Of a stretch of 12,942 nt of DNA, positions 11,242 through 12,942 are shown in pieces. Location of the stretch: NCBI GenBank assembly GCA_035534435.1, contig DATLRX010000006.1:1-12942 (forward strand). Reading direction: 5' to 3'. Origin of the DNA: Palsa-851 sp035534435 (GTDB lineage Bacteria; Chloroflexota; Dormibacteria; Aeolococcales; Aeolococcaceae). The notes under the pieces were generated by a model that did not search any database, was not told where the DNA came from, and worked only from the letters and a program-made list of their open reading frames with translations. Position 1 is the stretch's first letter; every line of letters begins with the position of its first letter. Made by a program: the position numbers and the translations under genes.

Positions 11242-11882
11242 ATGGGTATCCTGACCATCCTGCTCAAGGGCGTCGTGGGCGGGTCGCTCGTGGTTGTCCC
11301 CGCGTTGCTCGGCGAGGTGATTCGGCCGCGTAGCCTCGCCGGCCTCACGTCGAGCGCGCCAACGATCGCGACAGCCAGTCTGCTCGTGACGCTGCTCACG
11401 AGCGGGGCGCTCATGGCGTTGAACCTCTCGCTGGGCATGATCGCCGGCGCGGTCGGGTTCGTGGTGTGGTGCACGGTCGGCGGTCGGGCGGTCGATCGGC
11501 TCGGCAGCATCACAGGTTCGTTGGTCGCGACCGTTGCGTGGTTCGTCGCAGCGGTCGTGTTGTGGTCGCCGCGATCATCGCGCACGTGGCCGGCGCGAAG
11601 GTCGGCGGACTGTTCCTCGCGTTCCCGGCGATGCTGCCTGCCACGCTGACGCAGATCGAACGCAGGGAAGGGCATGCGCAGGCGGTCTCGGATGTGCGAT
11701 GGGCAACGCTCGGCGCCGTGGGGATGATCGCGTACGCGGGTGTGATGGTCGGCCTGGTTCGCGCTGCGCCTGCTCTCGCGGTCGTGTGCGCGCTCATTGC
11801 GTGGACCCTCGTCAGCGTCAGTCTCTACGCCGTGCTGCGAAGCCGGCCGCATCCGACACATCGACGCCGCTCCGTCAGCTGA
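11242..11882 (+). pseudogene. DUF3147-like membrane protein gene interrupted by a frameshift
   Basis: Two overlapping frames together encode one hydrophobic protein of about 213 residues. The first (from ATG 11242, Shine-Dalgarno GAGG at 11232-11235) gives membrane helices with RPRSLAGLTSSAPTIATASLL and GMIAGAVGFVVW, a pattern like DUF3147. After about 11561 that frame turns into a Ser/Arg-rich tail ending at 11649, a clear sign of the wrong frame. The hydrophobic pattern continues in the -1 frame: VVAAIIAHVAGAKVGGLF, LAFPAMLPATLTQIERREG and two or three more helices to 11882. A shift near 11557-11565 joins them. It could be a true mutation, an assembly error, or programmed -1 frameshifting; no classic slippery heptamer is visible. 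Alternatively GTG 11562 starts a second, separate subunit. The end overlaps the convergent gene by 8 bases. Confidence 0.7.
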
Positions 11883-12366
11883 TGACGAACCACTGACCGC
11901 CGTCGATCAACTCGCGTACCGCATCCAGGTGCCCGGCGTGCACCGCTGTCTCCGTGATCACGTGCAGCATCATCTCCTGCAGGTTGTGGAGTCGCCAGTT
12001 CGACCATCGGGCGGGCCAGTTGGCGGGCGGCTGATCGAGCGGCGTCGCATCGATGACGGCGTTGGCACGTTCGATCTCGTGTCGGTACACAGCGATCACC
12101 GACTCGGCCGGCATATCGGCGGGAGGGTGCCACCCATCTTCGACGCTCTCGGCAATCGCCCTCGGATCGCCGGCCATCACCTCCAGGAACCAGAAGCGTT
12201 CGACGTCCATGGCGAGGTGATATGCGAGACCGAGCGGCGTCCACTTCGAGGGGAGGACCGACTGTCGCAGCGCCTTATCGGGAATGCTCTCGAGCGTGCC
12301 GAGGATGTGCTCCCGCTGATTGGTCAGGGCGCTTCGGAGTGATGTCTTGTAGGCGTCGATTGTCAT
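11875..12366 (-). CDS. DinB superfamily protein, DUF664 type
   Basis: A 163-residue four-helix-bundle protein. The DinB/YfiT-like superfamily uses a metal centre held by three His; some members are thiol-dependent (for example mycothiol) S-transferases. Visible ligands: the WTPLGLAYHLAMDVERFW segment (His50) and the C-terminal ETAVHAGHLDAVRELIDGG (His143, His146), which closely follows the DUF664 pattern 'ARHxGHxDxLRExIDG'. Trp-rich middle (NWPARWSNWRLHN). So the metal site looks complete; the substrate is unknown. GAGGAGG lies only one base before ATG 12366, an unusually short spacing, but no better start exists upstream. It lies 48 bases downstream of the acetyltransferase gene on the same strand and may be co-transcribed. 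Its stop overlaps that of the convergent DUF3147-like gene. Confidence 0.85.
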   Translation of the reverse strand: MTIDAYKTSLRSALTNQREHILGTLESIPDKALRQSVLPSKWTPLGLAYHLAMDVERFWFLEVMAGDPRAIAESVEDGWHPPADMPAESVIAVYRHEIERANAVIDATPLDQPPANWPARWSNWRLHNLQEMMLHVITETAVHAGHLDAVRELIDGGQWFVIS

Positions 12367-12414
12367 GCCTCCTCGGTCGTCGCTCAGGCCTCCGGGAAAG
12401 GCGCGGCGGCAGTG

Positions 12415-12942
12415 CTATCCGTTGATTGTGTCAGCCCGTGTGAGCACCAATCGCATGTATATCTCATCGCGATACGAACCGTCGATCATCCGCAGGTTGC
12501 TCGGCATGACTCCAACCTCCTCCCAACCAAGACGCGAATAGAACTCGGAGAGCCCGGTGCCGCTGCGGCAGGTGAGGTAGAGCTGCTCGAGGTCGAGACG
12601 TCGCGCGTACTCGACTGCCGCTGCGTACAGCCGGCGCCCCACGCCGCGGCCCTGCAGTGACGGCAGCACCATCAGTCGCTTGAACCACGCCCAGTGACGG
12701 ACGATCGGCATGGCGTTCGTCTCGAGCACGACCCAGCCTTGGAGGTGATCTCCTTCGCGAGCCACGAGCAGGTGCTGGGCACCCGCCGTGCACTGCCGGA
12801 ACATGTGGTTCGCGACGGGGCGAACAACCGCAGCCGTCGTGGGTGGCAGGAAGCCGACCGAGCCGCCGGCGTTGGTCGCCAGGACCCATAGGTAGACGAT
12901 GTCGCGACGCATTGAGGGCGTCAGCACCGGGTCTACGGTGAT
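12415..12942 (-). CDS. GNAT family N-acetyltransferase (5' end beyond the window)
   Basis: Transfers an acetyl group from acetyl-CoA to an amine; acceptor unknown. The visible 175 codons contain the GNAT core: LLVAREGDHLQGWVVLE (beta-strand pair), the acetyl-CoA binding motif LMVLPSLQGRGVGRRLY (Q/R-x-x-G-x-G/A), AAAVEYARRL helix, LEQLYLTCR, and SEFYSRLGWEEVGVMP, followed by IYMRLVL. The frame is open without a stop to position 12942, and residues before the first visible ATG (12927) read as plausible coding (ITVDPV), so the gene probably begins outside the window. The N-terminal NAGGSVGFLPP segment is typical of a subgroup of actinobacterial GNATs. DinB/DUF664 lies 48 bases downstream on the same strand. 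Confidence 0.88.
   Translation of the reverse strand: MTVDPVLTPSMRRDIVYLWVLATNAGGSVGFLPPTTAAVVRPVANHMFRQCTAGAQHLLVAREGDHLQGWVVLETNAMPIVRHWAWFKRLMVLPSLQGRGVGRRLYAAAVEYARRLDLEQLYLTCRSGTGLSEFYSRLGWEEVGVMPSNLRMIDGSYRDEIYMRLVLTRADTING

Noticed and set aside
12366..12380. ATC start for the DinB gene 8 bases after GAGGAGG
   Set aside because: The ATG is one base from the Shine-Dalgarno, which is close, but a non-standard ATC start inside the conserved N-terminus is less likely than a poorly spaced ATG.
1..12942. Defence system, prophage, insertion sequence or CRISPR array
   Set aside because: No transposase, integrase, nuclease, toxin-antitoxin pair, direct-repeat array or terminal inverted repeats were found. 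The genes look like ordinary chromosomal housekeeping and envelope functions.

Overview
This is a GC-rich (clearly above 60% by eye) stretch of ordinary-looking bacterial chromosome with tightly packed genes. The lactate dehydrogenase closely resembles mycobacterial LldD2. A SHOCT mini-protein, a DUF664 protein, a DUF4349 lipoprotein and many lipobox lipoproteins also fit an actinobacterial or actinobacteria-like lineage. The taxon is an inference, because no rRNA or tRNA gene is visible. I see no insertion sequence, CRISPR array, integrase, phage gene or rRNA.

Layout. (1) Positions 1-1181: a structured leader and a DAHP synthase with a C-terminal chorismate mutase domain, the entry point of aromatic amino acid synthesis. 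(2) 1182-3437: a DUF4349 membrane lipoprotein on the minus strand, divergent from a plus-strand lipoprotein that overlaps a conserved-looking tryptophan-rich protein of unknown function. (3) 3438-5400: a terminator, a 280-base gap holding a possible operator, an FMN-dependent L-lactate dehydrogenase, and an 88-residue small protein. (4) 5401-5961: a SHOCT membrane mini-protein facing a zinc-ribbon mini-protein, with a strong hairpin between them. (5) 6087-7337: a promoter dense in inverted repeats, followed by two tandem paralogous lipoproteins of unknown function. (6) 7366-9238: RidA and an RBBP9-type serine hydrolase (divergent), then an ArsR-type regulator facing the hydrolase. (7) 9239-11191: the regulator's promoter, then an ABC-2 exporter (ATPase and permease with overlapping ends), possibly preceded by a short leader ORF. 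(8) 11242-12942: a frameshifted DUF3147-like membrane gene, a DinB/DUF664 protein, and a GNAT acetyltransferase that runs off the window.

The genes are mostly short, independent transcription units rather than one pathway. The likely functional groupings are the ArsR-type regulator with the adjacent ABC exporter, the two tandem lipoproteins, and the lipoprotein/DUF4349 divergon. Two initiation styles coexist. Some genes have clear Shine-Dalgarno sequences (93, 5134, 6750, 12366). Others have a -10-like hexamer a few bases before the start codon and no Shine-Dalgarno (2066, 2146, 6185), which suggests leaderless mRNAs.

I did not find a convincing new defence or mobile system. The most interesting items are the two-state leader before the DAHP synthase gene, the tandem lipoprotein paralogues and their operator-rich promoter, the Walker A substitution (GKA) in the ABC ATPase, and the single frameshift in the DUF3147-like gene.
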